Source: Pelotomaculum_C sp050950345
GTDB taxonomy: Bacteria; Bacillota; Desulfotomaculia; Desulfotomaculales; Pelotomaculaceae
DNA length: 64,000 bases
Assembly (NCBI GenBank): GCA_050950345.1
Contig: JBMNHK010000007.1
Span: 124,001 to 188,000, forward strand
Reading direction: 5' to 3'
In this document: piece after piece, positions 1 to 8,087 of the stretch
Numbering within the stretch: the stretch's first letter is position 1
How the letters are laid out: every line of letters starts with the position of its first letter
Notes under the pieces: generated by a model
The model's database searches: none
The model's input: only the letters and a program-made list of their open reading frames with translations
Told to the model about the DNA's origin: nothing
Position numbers and translations under genes: made by a program

Positions 1-1137
1 CGCAGGCACAGGTAAATCCCGCTCACAGTGGGACATCAGGTAGCCTGAAGTCTCCAGGCCTGTAATCTCACCGTCGTCCAGGGCGATGGTCACCTTCACC
101 AGGTCGGGGTATATCGTCACTCCATCCTGTACAGCGGCAAAGTTAAAGGTGGCAGAATTATTATGCAAGAGGTAATAGGTAGACCGCATATCCCCAAAAC
201 CGCGTTCTTTCAAATATTGCAGGCATTTCTCACGGGCGTCTTCTATTTGCATATTTGCTTGCCGGCAGGGACGCCCTTTCAGCATCCAGACAGGCTGACC
301 GCCCACCTTGGAAATATCAAGCTGGGTAGTTTCCTCGCCTTCCTGCCCGGAACCCACCTCCACCCGGTAGGCCGGAATGCGCCCGCCTGTTTCACCCGTT
401 ACAACCGCCTGGTAGTTGACACCGTCCCTTTGATCTATGAACGCCAGGGCCCGTTTTTTTGCCTCTTCCGCGCTTATTTCACCAGATCCTTTAAGAGCGG
501 CAGGCTCTGTTTTTTCCAGATGCTCCGAGAACGGACCGTCATAGATCAGGGTGGGATATTGCTGCATCTGTTTGTCCATAGTCTGAAAGTCGCTCACAGC
601 CTGGTTATCCGGTTGTTTTTCCAGGCTTTTGCGCACCTGGGAAACCAGTTCATTAAAATAGAGGTTATTCTGCACCACCTGGTACTGAATGCCCTGCAAC
701 TCCCGGTTTAAATCCGCCGCTTGCCGGTACAGACTGTTCAGGGTCTCCCAGTCCGCATTGTCCACAGCCTGACCCTGGCTGATCCGGCGCCCCATACTGT
801 CAGCGTAATCTCCTACCTGGCTCAAAAATTTTGAAGTGCGGCCGGCCAAAGCATCATTTAAAGGCAACTGCCCCAGGTTGGATTGGGCGAAGTTGGCCTG
901 TAGCCTGATATCCTGCAACAACTCGCTTGACAGCCTCGGATCCGCCGCCACCAGGCTTTTGGACAAAAGCACTTCAACACTTTGCACCTGCCCGGCCAGA
1001 TCAAAAAAGGCCCGCCGGTATTTATTGCCCAGGTAGTTTTCCAGCTCCAGCCTGGCCTGCTGCTGGTTGTAACCCCAAAAGACCAGGCCCGCCAGCAACA
1101 GGGTACTTAATATGGCCGGAATAATCCACTTCCTCAC
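1..1137 (-). CDS. ypeB: Spore germination protein YpeB, C-terminus cut by window edge
   Basis: The reading frame is open from a GTG at 1137 to the window start (379 codons), so roughly the last 70 residues of a usual ~450-residue YpeB are missing. It begins MRKWIIPAIL and has one N-terminal membrane segment (about residues 4-21), then a long helical region, and ends in the window with a PepSY-like part (GLETSGYLMSH near the edge). YpeB holds the cortex-lytic enzyme SleB in place in the spore and is needed for its stability. It sits 15 bp downstream of sleB in the same direction, the standard sleB-ypeB pair. Recognition rests on the N-terminal sequence, the context and the conserved segment at the edge. 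Confidence 0.9.
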   Translation of the reverse strand, partial: MRKWIIPAILSTLLLAGLVFWGYNQQQARLELENYLGNKYRRAFFDLAGQVQSVEVLLSKSLVAADPRLSSELLQDIRLQANFAQSNLGQLPLNDALAGRTSKFLSQVGDYADSMGRRISQGQAVDNADWETLNSLYRQAADLNRELQGIQYQVVQNNLYFNELVSQVRKSLEKQPDNQAVSDFQTMDKQMQQYPTLIYDGPFSEHLEKTEPAALKGSGEISAEEAKKRALAFIDQRDGVNYQAVVTGETGGRIPAYRVEVGSGQEGEETTQLDISKVGGQPVWMLKGRPCRQANMQIEDAREKCLQYLKERGFGDMRSTYYLLHNNSATFNFAAVQDGVTIYPDLVKVTIALDDGEITGLETSGYLMSHCERDLPVPA

Positions 1138-1152
1138 CTATATCCTCCCCCC

Positions 1153-1831
1153 CTACCGTGCAAAAACGTGGTTGCCTATCTGCGTAATAATCGGCCTGGA
1201 CCAGATCCAGCTGCTTACCGGTTTGTATGGGTTCCAGAAGTAAAGGGCGCCTCCCGTTGGATCATACCCGGACAAGGCTGCCTGGGCCGCCTCCACGGAT
1301 TCAGCGGTCACCGGGCGGTAGGCCTGGCCGTTACTGATGGACTCAAAAGCATGCTCCTGGAAGATGACGCCGCTGATCGTATGCGGGAAGGCTGCGCTCT
1401 TTGTCCGGTTGGCGATAACAGCCCCTACCGCAACCTTGCCCAGGTAAGGTTCATTGGCTGCCTCCCCTTCAATGACCTGAGCCATCAAGGCCAAATCCCC
1501 CCTGGCGGTAGCAGCGCCCCGGGAAACCGCCTGGGTGGATGGAGCACTCAAGCCCATAGCAGCCAGGGTTGCCGGTCCGGCAATGCCATCCTGGACAAGG
1601 CCGTTTTGGCGCTGAAAATTCATTACGGCCCTGTAGGTTGCATTACCGTAATAGCCGTCCACAACTCCGTTATAATAACCCCATTGGCTGAGCCGCTCCT
1701 GAATACGGGTGACCTCAGGACCGCTGCTACCCCAGCCAATAGCCTGGCCTGATGCTGCCTGCCAGTGCAGCGTTACCGTGAGCATGGTAACTGCCAGAAA
1801 GCAAATAGAGCCTAAGATAACTTTTTTCCAA
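1153..1831 (-). CDS. sleB: Spore cortex-lytic enzyme SleB, apparent 1-nt frameshift in signal peptide
   Basis: SleB is a lytic transglycosylase acting on cortex muramic lactam during spore germination. From the in-frame ATG at 1785 the protein is 210 residues: a peptidoglycan-binding repeat (residues ~20-75), a short linker, and a Hydrolase_2 catalytic domain (~100-210) with the conserved glutamate in EGEAANEPYLG. That ATG has no ribosome site and lies inside what should be the signal peptide. Upstream, AAAGGAGG precedes a TTG at 1831, but the frames join only if one A is removed from the A6 run (forward T6, 1822-1827). The repaired N-terminus, MEKVILGSICFLAVTM, is a normal signal peptide. 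So either a real or a sequencing frameshift is present. It precedes ypeB. Confidence 0.88.
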
Positions 1832-1932
1832 GGTCCTCCTTTTTGCCAGATGGACCCTCACCTCCCTGGGAATTCAATCTGGAAATTTGATAATATCTTT
1901 TCTAAATAATCCACTTTTTATGTAAGCAGATT

Positions 1933-1957
1933 AAAAAAACCTGCACAAGGCAGGTTT
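1933..1957 (-). terminator. Intrinsic terminator after dsrC
   Basis: On the minus strand an 8-bp stem (AAACCTGC/GCAGGTTT, 5-nt loop) is followed by a T run. It ends the single-gene dsrC transcript before sleB. Confidence 0.8.
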
Positions 1958-1983
1958 GGACTGTTGCTCAATTTAGCATTTTT

Positions 1984-2301
1984 CTATACACACCCCATTG
2001 GTTTGGGCAGTCCCGCTACTTTACAGGCGCCCCTGGCCGGACCGGCAGGAAACAATTCGTAAATCTGCTTTAAAGACAAACCGGTGTCCTTACATAGACT
2101 TTTAACCATGGGGGCAATCCGATGTTCCTGGTAATAATCACGCAGGTATTTAATAACCTGCCAGTGCCTGTCACTTAACTCGCCGCACCCGTTCCTGACG
2201 GCTATAACCAGGGCAACCGCTTCCGTCCAGTCTTCAAAATCTATCAGAAAACCGTCCTCATCCACCTCAACAGCCTGTCCCTCGACACTCAATTCCGGCA
2301 T
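1984..2301 (-). CDS. dsrC: DsrC/TusE-type sulfur carrier (dissimilatory sulfite reductase-linked)
   Basis: DsrC carries sulfur from dissimilatory sulfite reductase as a trisulfide between two C-terminal cysteines, which membrane DsrMKJOP then reduces. The 105-residue protein has the family's size. Its C-terminal arm holds both cysteines (GACKVAGLPKPMGCV), which separates true DsrC from TusE and RspA-type relatives that lack one. It stands alone here between the Sec-peroxiredoxin (divergent) and sleB; no dsrAB is present in the window. The presence of both cysteines argues that the organism reduces sulfite or sulfate, or disproportionates sulfur compounds. The start ATG at 2301 has GGGAGGTG upstream. 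Confidence 0.93.
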   Translation of the reverse strand: MPELSVEGQAVEVDEDGFLIDFEDWTEAVALVIAVRNGCGELSDRHWQVIKYLRDYYQEHRIAPMVKSLCKDTGLSLKQIYELFPAGPARGACKVAGLPKPMGCV

Positions 2302-2459
2302 ATCTTAAACACCTCCCGCTATGGCAGCGAATAAAAACAAATAACATAAGACCGAGTATGACACCCGGTCATTGTCTAAAATATCATGATTCCGACATTG
2401 CCGTCAATAAACCCCTCTGGTTGCATTTAGCAATAAACATTTAATAATTTGACATAAGA

Positions 2460-2468
2460 TGATATAAT
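2460..2468 (+). promoter_or_regulatory. Extended -10 promoter of the selenoprotein peroxiredoxin
   Basis: TGATATAAT is a full extended -10 element about 34 bp before the first start codon. A TTGACA at 2449 lies only 8 bp upstream and cannot be its -35 element. Confidence 0.55.
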
Positions 2469-2501
2469 CATAACAAATACTTATGGAAGAGGAGGGATAA
2501 C

Positions 2502-3224
2502 ATGCCTGAAGAGTTTAAACCCGGCTGTCAAAGACCGCCAATTAAGAAAACAGCAGCGCAGATAAGCTCTTCCATTGACACTGACACAGGTGTAAAGGAG
2601 GTCAGGAAAAACATGGTTATGGTTGGTAAACCGGCGCCTGATTTTACAGCTTCGGCTTTTTATCAGGGAAAGTTCGTAAACACCAGTCTTTCTGAGTATA
2701 AGGGAAAATGGGTTTTACTCTGTTTTTATCCGGGAGATTTTACTTTTGTCTGAGCAACCGAAGTTTCAGCAGTTGCTGAAAAATACGACGACCTGCAGAA
2801 CATGGGTGTAGAAGTGCTCACAGTAAGTGTTGACAGTATTTATGTCCATAAAATGTGGAATGATCATGAACTTTCAAAAATGATCAATAAAGACATCCCC
2901 TTTGCCATGTTGTCCGATCAGGATGGCAGTATCGGAAAAATGTACGGTATTTATGATGAGGACAGCGGAGTTGAAACCAGGGGCAGGTTTATCATCGATC
3001 CAGATGGCATTATCCAGGGTTTTGAGGTTTTAACCCCCTCAGTCGGCCGCAATATAAGCGAAGCCATAAGACAACTCCAGGCTTTCCAACTGGTACGTGC
3101 TTCACAGGGAACAGAGGCAACTCCCGCCGGTTGGAAACCCGGCAAACAAACCCTGAAGCCCAACCCGGATCTGGTAGGCAATGTATGGAAGGTCTGGAAA
3201 GTAAGCGAGGCTTTCGAAGAATAA
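2502..3224 (+). CDS. Peroxiredoxin (AhpC/Prx family) with selenocysteine at an in-frame UGA
   Basis: The frame is interrupted only by TGA at 2751-2753 and continues for 157 more codons with full peroxiredoxin similarity. The UGA falls where Prx enzymes have the peroxidatic cysteine: PGDFTFV-U-ATE against the usual PGDFTFVCPTE. Read through, it encodes 240 residues, or 203 from the internal ATG at 2613, which has its own AAAGGAGG. The first ATG (2502) has GGAGGG at 5-nt spacing, so a 37-residue N-terminal extension containing one cysteine may be made. The resolving-cysteine segment reads EATPAGWKPG, with Thr in place of Cys, so a thioredoxin-type 2-Cys cycle is not possible in the usual form. 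Cys at residue 37 (short form), ten residues before Sec, is the only other cysteine in the core. Function: reduction of peroxides. Divergent from dsrC; ends in a strong terminator. Confidence 0.92.
2764..2781 (+). promoter_or_regulatory. Candidate bacterial SECIS hairpin
   Basis: Starting 11 nt after the UGA, a 7-bp perfect stem (TTTCAGC/GCTGAAA) closes an AGTT tetraloop. Bacterial SECIS elements lie inside the coding region shortly after UGA, with the apical loop about 16-37 nt away and a G (often GU) in the loop; here the loop G is 19 nt from the UGA. This supports decoding as selenocysteine by SelB. Confidence 0.75.
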
Positions 3225-3258
3225 TTCGAAGAATAAACTGTTGAGATAGAGCAAATAA

Positions 3259-3310
3259 GGGGCTAAGGCACCATGAACCGGTTAGTTCTAAAGTGCCGTA
3301 GCCCCTTTTT
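3259..3310 (+). terminator. Intrinsic terminator after the selenoprotein gene
   Basis: GGGGCTA-A-GGCAC pairs with GTGCC-G-TAGCCCC (12 bp, one mismatch) and is followed by five Ts. Confidence 0.85.
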
Positions 3311-3339
3311 GGCAGATAAAAATGCACCTATTACACCGC

Positions 3340-4890
3340 TTATAAGCCGGTTTCAATGATTACCGTCTGAGTGGACTGCTCCCAATCCACCTTGGCCCCC
3401 AGTGACTCTGCCGCATACCTTACAGGCAACATGGTACGGTCATTGCGTATTACCGGACAGGTATCCATGACGACCTGCTCGTTGCCGTAGAAAGCAATAT
3501 TACTGTCAATGGTGAAGCGGCTTACCCGCTCGCCCTTCCGGATGGTTACCACCCTGGTATCATTGTTCCAGCCAACCTCCGCACCCAGGGCTTCCGCGAT
3601 GGCCCGCAAGGGCACCATGGTGCGATCATGCTCATCAATATAGGGCGGGGAATCAAAATAGATATTGACGCCGTTGACCACTATCTTAATCCCCTTCGCA
3701 TCTCCATAGATCAGGTATTTTTTGCGCTCGGACACAAACTGCTGCAGGGCCGGCTCATAAGCTGCTTTGATCTGCTGCGGCGTCCAACCTTGCTCCAAAT
3801 AGCGGCCGATTTTGTCGGTACCCATAATCTTATCAAACATAACTACCGTTGCACCGCTTTTGGGCACCTGGAACCCGCTTAGATCATGGGCATAGGTGAG
3901 GGCATATATTCCTGTCAGGGCGGGGTTAAAAGTGTGATAGTCGGTGATGTTCAGCCGCACGCCCCCTGCAGTGCCTCTGATCTCAGGGACAAAGTAAACA
4001 CCCGGCAGCCCGGCCGCGTTCAAAAGACCGGCAAACACCTGGGCATCCACACCTTTGCCGCCAATCCACTTGAAATAATCGGCTTGAAAAATACCCGTAC
4101 CCTCACCCAGACCGGTGGCCATATAGCCGAAAACAGAGTCAAGATCAGGTATGCTGGGGGAGGTTGGCACCCAATTGAGGCCGGTGTCCTGGAAAATCAT
4201 TGACCGGTTGTAGCCTTCCATGGGTACTACGGTGAGCCGGGCTCCGATATTCCGGTTGTAGAAACGGGCCAATTCACCGGCAGTCATGCCATGGGCCATG
4301 GGCAGATAATCAACCCCCACAAAACTCCGGTAGGGTTCCTCCAAAACCGGTCCTTCCACGATGATACCGCCCACCGGGTTGGGCCGGTCCAGAACAATGA
4401 CCTCTTTGCCGTATTCTTTGGCCGCCACCAAACAATAGTTGAGGGTGGACATGTAGGTGTAAGTCCTGGAGCCGATATCCTGCACATCAAACAGGAGCAC
4501 ATCTACACCGTCCAGCATCTCTTTGGTAGGCATCCTGGTCTGTCCGTACAGGCTGTAAACCGGAATGCCCAGTTCCGGATGTATATATGAGGACACGTAC
4601 TCTCCGGCCAAAGCCTTCCCGTCAATGCCGTGCTCCGGCCCATACAGGGCAACCAACTGGACGGTAGGGTCACCGGCCAGTACATCGATGGTGCTCTCGC
4701 CACGGCTGTTCACGCCGCTCTGGTTGGTAACCAGGCCTACCCTTTTGCCTGCAATCAAATCATGCCGGGAATCCATCAGCACCTCATTGCCCAGCTTGAC
4801 CGGCGCTGCCGCCAGCGGCGCACTGCAACCTACCACCGCAAATATTACGATAACCATTGTTAATAGCAGTCGCTTAACCAACATTACCAA
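3340..4890 (-). CDS. Exo-beta-N-acetylmuramidase NamZ-like (DUF1343) with C-terminal copper-amine-oxidase-type stalk domain
   Basis: The N-terminus has a hydrophobic segment ending in a lipobox-like VVGC, so it is probably an exported lipoprotein. Residues ~35-390 match the DUF1343 family, whose characterised member NamZ removes terminal MurNAc from peptidoglycan fragments; visible family segments include LVTNQSGV, YGPEHG, DVQDIGSRTYTY and VLDRPNPVGG. Residues ~395-516 form a copper amine oxidase N-terminal-like domain with the typical VPLRAIAEALGAEV and LPVRYAAESLGA repeats, common on exported Firmicute enzymes as an attachment or stalk module. At 516 residues it is longer than DUF1343 alone because of this fusion. 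It is convergent with the peroxiredoxin gene. Role inferred: wall turnover or recycling at the cell surface. Confidence 0.85.
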   Translation of the reverse strand: MVMLVKRLLLTMVIVIFAVVGCSAPLAAAPVKLGNEVLMDSRHDLIAGKRVGLVTNQSGVNSRGESTIDVLAGDPTVQLVALYGPEHGIDGKALAGEYVSSYIHPELGIPVYSLYGQTRMPTKEMLDGVDVLLFDVQDIGSRTYTYMSTLNYCLVAAKEYGKEVIVLDRPNPVGGIIVEGPVLEEPYRSFVGVDYLPMAHGMTAGELARFYNRNIGARLTVVPMEGYNRSMIFQDTGLNWVPTSPSIPDLDSVFGYMATGLGEGTGIFQADYFKWIGGKGVDAQVFAGLLNAAGLPGVYFVPEIRGTAGGVRLNITDYHTFNPALTGIYALTYAHDLSGFQVPKSGATVVMFDKIMGTDKIGRYLEQGWTPQQIKAAYEPALQQFVSERKKYLIYGDAKGIKIVVNGVNIYFDSPPYIDEHDRTMVPLRAIAEALGAEVGWNNDTRVVTIRKGERVSRFTIDSNIAFYGNEQVVMDTCPVIRNDRTMLPVRYAAESLGAKVDWEQSTQTVIIETGL

Positions 4891-5067
4891 CCCCTAAAAA
4901 AATTATGGTTTAATTATGATACGGTTCACCGTCATTTACTGAATACTTGACTAAAAAAGATAAGGACTGTGAAATTCAACTTTTTCATCATTGCCACCTC
5001 AGAGTTATTATAACCAATATCCAGATAGATTGTTTATAAGAAAACCTTAATGAAACCTATATTAACC

Positions 5068-5550
5068 TCATTTGTGATACGGTTCCCCCCGGCTGATCTT
5101 AAACCAGCGGTAGATTTGCTCCAAAAGGATCACCCGCATCAGTTGGTGAGGGAAAGTGAACGCAGAAAAGGACAGCTTAAAGTCGGCCCGCTCCAAAACC
5201 GTACTTGCCAGCCCAAGGCTTCCCCCGATGATAAAGACCAGCTCCCCTCTGCCCTGCAGCGCCAGCTCCTCCAGCATGGCTGCCATCTGTTCCGAAGTCC
5301 TGGCTTTCCCACCGGGCTCCAGGGCAATAACATAAGCACTGGTGCGCAACCGGTTTAATAAGCGCTCACCTTCTTTGAGCTTCACCTTATTCACTCCGGC
5401 AGCACTCAGGTTGTCCGCAGCCCTCTCCTCCTCAACTTCGACAACCCGGACGGACGCATAAGCAGACAATCTCTTCAGGTATTCATTTACTGCTTCGTTC
5501 AGGTACCTTTCTTTCAAGCGGCCAACCGCCAGGATGGTTATATGAAACAT
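5068..5550 (-). CDS. rlmH: 23S rRNA (pseudouridine-1915 N3)-methyltransferase
   Basis: RlmH methylates N3 of pseudouridine 1915 in helix 69 of 23S rRNA on assembled 70S ribosomes. The 160-residue protein has the family length and its SPOUT-class knot features: FIIGGSLGLA as the SAM-binding loop, and the C-terminal end LLEQIYRWFKISRGEPYHK matching the conserved EQ(I/L)YRA-type tail. Start ATG at 5550 follows GGAGGACGC. It is downstream of murA, separated by that gene's terminator, so it probably has its own promoter or depends on readthrough. Confidence 0.95.
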   Translation of the reverse strand: MFHITILAVGRLKERYLNEAVNEYLKRLSAYASVRVVEVEEERAADNLSAAGVNKVKLKEGERLLNRLRTSAYVIALEPGGKARTSEQMAAMLEELALQGRGELVFIIGGSLGLASTVLERADFKLSFSAFTFPHQLMRVILLEQIYRWFKISRGEPYHK

Positions 5551-5572
5551 ATGCGTCCTCCTATAGAAATAT

Positions 5573-5595
5573 AAAAAAGCGTGTTGCCACGCTTT
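5573..5595 (-). terminator. Intrinsic terminator of murA
   Basis: On the minus strand, AAAGCGTG/CACGCTTT (8 bp, 4-nt loop) is followed by a T run. The stem overlaps the murA stop codon. Confidence 0.8.
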
Positions 5596-6850
5596 ATATT
5601 CTCCTGATCTTGGCTCCTAATGAGAGCAGCTTATTCTCCAAATCGTGGTAACCCCTGTCTATGTAGTAAGCGTTGGTGATTTCTGTTTCCCCATGGGCCA
5701 TCAAGCCTGCCACGATCAAAGCAGCGCCGGCTCGCAGATCAGTAGCTTTGACCTGGGTTCCCTGGAGTGAAGGAACGCCTTCGACAACAGCCATGCGCCC
5801 TTCCACTTTTATATTTGCGCCCATACGCTTTAACTCATCTGCAACCATGAAGCGGTTCTCAAATATGTTTTCAATGATTATGCTGGTTCCCGGGGTTGTT
5901 GAAAGCATGGCCAGCAATTGGGACTGCAAGTCGGTAGGGAAACCGGGATAAGGCATTGTTTTAATATCTATGGAGCGTAAAGGCCGGTTCGCGCAGACAT
6001 GGATGGAATCCCCCTCTTCAACCACATCCACATTAGCTTCCCGGAGCTTCGCGCATAGCGGCTGCAGGTGGAGCGGGATAAGGTTTTCCAGGACAACGTC
6101 ACCACCGGTGGCCGCAGTTGCTACCATAAAAGTCCCGGCTTCAATCCTGTCGGGGATAACCGAGTAGCGCGCGCCTCCCTTAAGGGAGGACATCCCTTCT
6201 ACCTTAATCACATCCGTACCGGCGCCCCGTACTTTTGCCCCCATGGCGTTGAGAAAATTAGCCAGATCGACAATCTCGGGTTCTTTGGCGGCATTTTCGA
6301 TCATGGTCTGTCCTTCAGCCAGGGTGGCTGCCATCATGATATTCTCCGTGGCCCCCACACTGGGGAAATCCAGATAAACAGTGGTGCCCTTTAGCCGTCC
6401 GGAAGCGCTGCCGCGCACAAAACCATGTTCCAGTACCAGGTCTGCCCCAAGCCCCTCTAATCCTTTAAAATGCAAGTCCATGGGCCGCACGCCGATATTG
6501 CATCCGCCGGGCAGCGCCACCTGAGCTTTACCATACCTGGCTAATAGCGGGCCTAAAAGGAGGTTGGAAGCCCTCAGCTTCTTGGCCAAATGATAAGGCG
6601 CCTCCGCCTGGCTCTCCAAAGGAGGTGTGATCCTTAACGTATCCGGGCCGTCCCAATCGGTAGCGGCTCCCAGCTCCCCTACGATCTCCAGCATAAACCG
6701 GACGTCACTGATGTTCGGAATATTATCCAATACAACTTCATTTTCACAGAGAAAAGCGGCGCATAAAATTGCCAGCGCCGCATTTTTTGCGCCACCAATT
6801 TTTACGCGTCCACGGAGGGGCCTCCCCCCCGTTATGACGATCCTGTCCAT
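5594..6850 (-). CDS. murA: UDP-N-acetylglucosamine 1-carboxyvinyltransferase
   Basis: MurA transfers enolpyruvate from PEP to UDP-GlcNAc, the first committed step of peptidoglycan synthesis in the cytosol. The 418-residue protein shows the family start (ITGGRPLRGRVKIGGAKNAA), the catalytic loop with its cysteine in LPGGCNIGVRPMDLH (equivalent of Cys115, so fosfomycin sensitivity is expected), and the PYPGFPTDLQSQ and NRFMVADELKRMGA segments. Start ATG at 6850 follows GAGGAGG. It is monocistronic by appearance: terminator after it and 139 bp of spacer before it. Confidence 0.97.
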   Translation of the reverse strand: MDRIVITGGRPLRGRVKIGGAKNAALAILCAAFLCENEVVLDNIPNISDVRFMLEIVGELGAATDWDGPDTLRITPPLESQAEAPYHLAKKLRASNLLLGPLLARYGKAQVALPGGCNIGVRPMDLHFKGLEGLGADLVLEHGFVRGSASGRLKGTTVYLDFPSVGATENIMMAATLAEGQTMIENAAKEPEIVDLANFLNAMGAKVRGAGTDVIKVEGMSSLKGGARYSVIPDRIEAGTFMVATAATGGDVVLENLIPLHLQPLCAKLREANVDVVEEGDSIHVCANRPLRSIDIKTMPYPGFPTDLQSQLLAMLSTTPGTSIIIENIFENRFMVADELKRMGANIKVEGRMAVVEGVPSLQGTQVKATDLRAGAALIVAGLMAHGETEITNAYYIDRGYHDLENKLLSLGAKIRRI

Positions 6851-6989
6851 AATTCCTCCTCAATCAAATGGGCTGCTTTAAAGCACTTATTTAATAATTC
6901 TATCTTAAAACTTTATCTTAATACTCTTCTCCTAATATTCTTCTCTGCCGACATTATTCCTGCCTTTTAACGGACCTTGATATAAATAA

Positions 6990-7901
6990 TCAAATGGCTG
7001 ATTGAGCCCTCTGCCATGCCTGCCAGCTGGCCTCAAACTGCACCTCATCCATACCCAGCACCCTGGTCAAGGCCCGGTTAAAATCCATGCCGTGCTTAAG
7101 CTCAACCATGATTTGAGCAATGGCGGCTTCTCCGCCCCGGCTCACAATAAAGCGAACTGCATCCAAAGACCCTCTGTAGGCCGCAGTTTGATTGGCCAAG
7201 CTGTCAAAATCACCAGCTAGTTCACTATAGCTATAGTTCGGCAGCTCCGCATAATTTCCCCCGGTTATTTCATAACCGGTTAACTTATATTCCTCGTACT
7301 GCGCCACCCCTTCTGTAAACCAGCGGGGATAATTGCCCCCTGTCAGGTAGTCAACAACCAGATGCGTTAGCTCATGGGCCATAGGCCCGTCAGCAGCAAA
7401 TATTTCAGCAAACTGTTCAGGCTCCTTCGCATTCACCCATGCTGCAGGTGACAGCACCCGGATAACGCCGGCCCAGTATACTCCGATGGCGCTTTCGTTG
7501 GCTTCCCAACCAAAGTACCTGTTTAAATCGGCGCGGGATGAATGCAGGATAATTGGAATCCGGCCACGCAAGGTAAAGTCAAATTGCCCGGTAACCGGCA
7601 GGTAAAAAGACTCCGCCGTACTGAGCACCAATGCTGCTAAGGCACGATCCTCCGGCTTAAACTTGATATAATAGTGCTCTGAAGTTAACTTTTCCAGCCC
7701 CAATGTGCCCAGCATAGCGTGATACTTGGCCAATTCACGCACAGCGGTATAGCAGTAGAATTTAACTTTTCCCGGGAACAGGACCAATAATGCCGCCAGC
7801 AGCAAGATTGCCGCTGCGTAATTGCGCACTGCATGTAAAAGGGCCCTCCTGCAGCCGGGAATATAAGCAAGGTTGCTGGATTCATGCGTAGCAAGTTTCA
7901 T
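6990..7901 (-). CDS. Membrane-anchored peptidase MA-like (gluzincin) protein
   Basis: A 303-residue protein with one N-terminal membrane segment (about residues 28-45) and a large domain with a zinc-peptidase signature HELTH (in MAHELTHLVVDYLTGG), followed ~20 residues later by WFTEGVAQYEEY, where the glutamate is the expected third zinc ligand of gluzincins. This fits the peptidase MA family found in many Firmicutes; the substrate is unknown. The catalytic domain would lie outside the cell if the N-terminus is inside. It is preceded by the TPR gene and followed by murA, both on the same strand. Confidence 0.75.
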   Translation of the reverse strand: MKLATHESSNLAYIPGCRRALLHAVRNYAAAILLLAALLVLFPGKVKFYCYTAVRELAKYHAMLGTLGLEKLTSEHYYIKFKPEDRALAALVLSTAESFYLPVTGQFDFTLRGRIPIILHSSRADLNRYFGWEANESAIGVYWAGVIRVLSPAAWVNAKEPEQFAEIFAADGPMAHELTHLVVDYLTGGNYPRWFTEGVAQYEEYKLTGYEITGGNYAELPNYSYSELAGDFDSLANQTAAYRGSLDAVRFIVSRGGEAAIAQIMVELKHGMDFNRALTRVLGMDEVQFEASWQAWQRAQSAI

Positions 7902-8040
7902 GCCAGGCCTCCAGTTAGTCTACTAGTCAGTCTAATTATAAGGCCGGGGTCACGCACCATCCAACCGGTAAATACTGCTATTACGCGGCTCCGTATGTGT
8001 CCGGCTGCAGGTTTTAAGATATCAATAGTTTTAGATATTA

Positions 8041-8065
8041 AAAAGAAAAGCGGGGTTAACCCCGC
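8041..8065 (-). terminator. Intrinsic terminator of the TPR gene
   Basis: On the minus strand a perfect GCGGGG-TTAA-CCCCGC hairpin is followed by TTTTCTTTTT. Confidence 0.85.
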
Positions 8066-8087
8066 CACGCAGTTGTCTTCACATAAC

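Noticed and set aside
163..711. 182-residue plus-strand ORF
   Set aside because: Antisense to ypeB, whose frame is open over the whole region.
2449..2468. TTGACA followed by TATAAT
   Set aside because: The 8-bp spacing is far too short for one promoter; only the extended -10 is kept.
2951..3327. Minus-strand ORFs opposite the peroxiredoxin
   Set aside because: Shadows of the selenoprotein reading frame.
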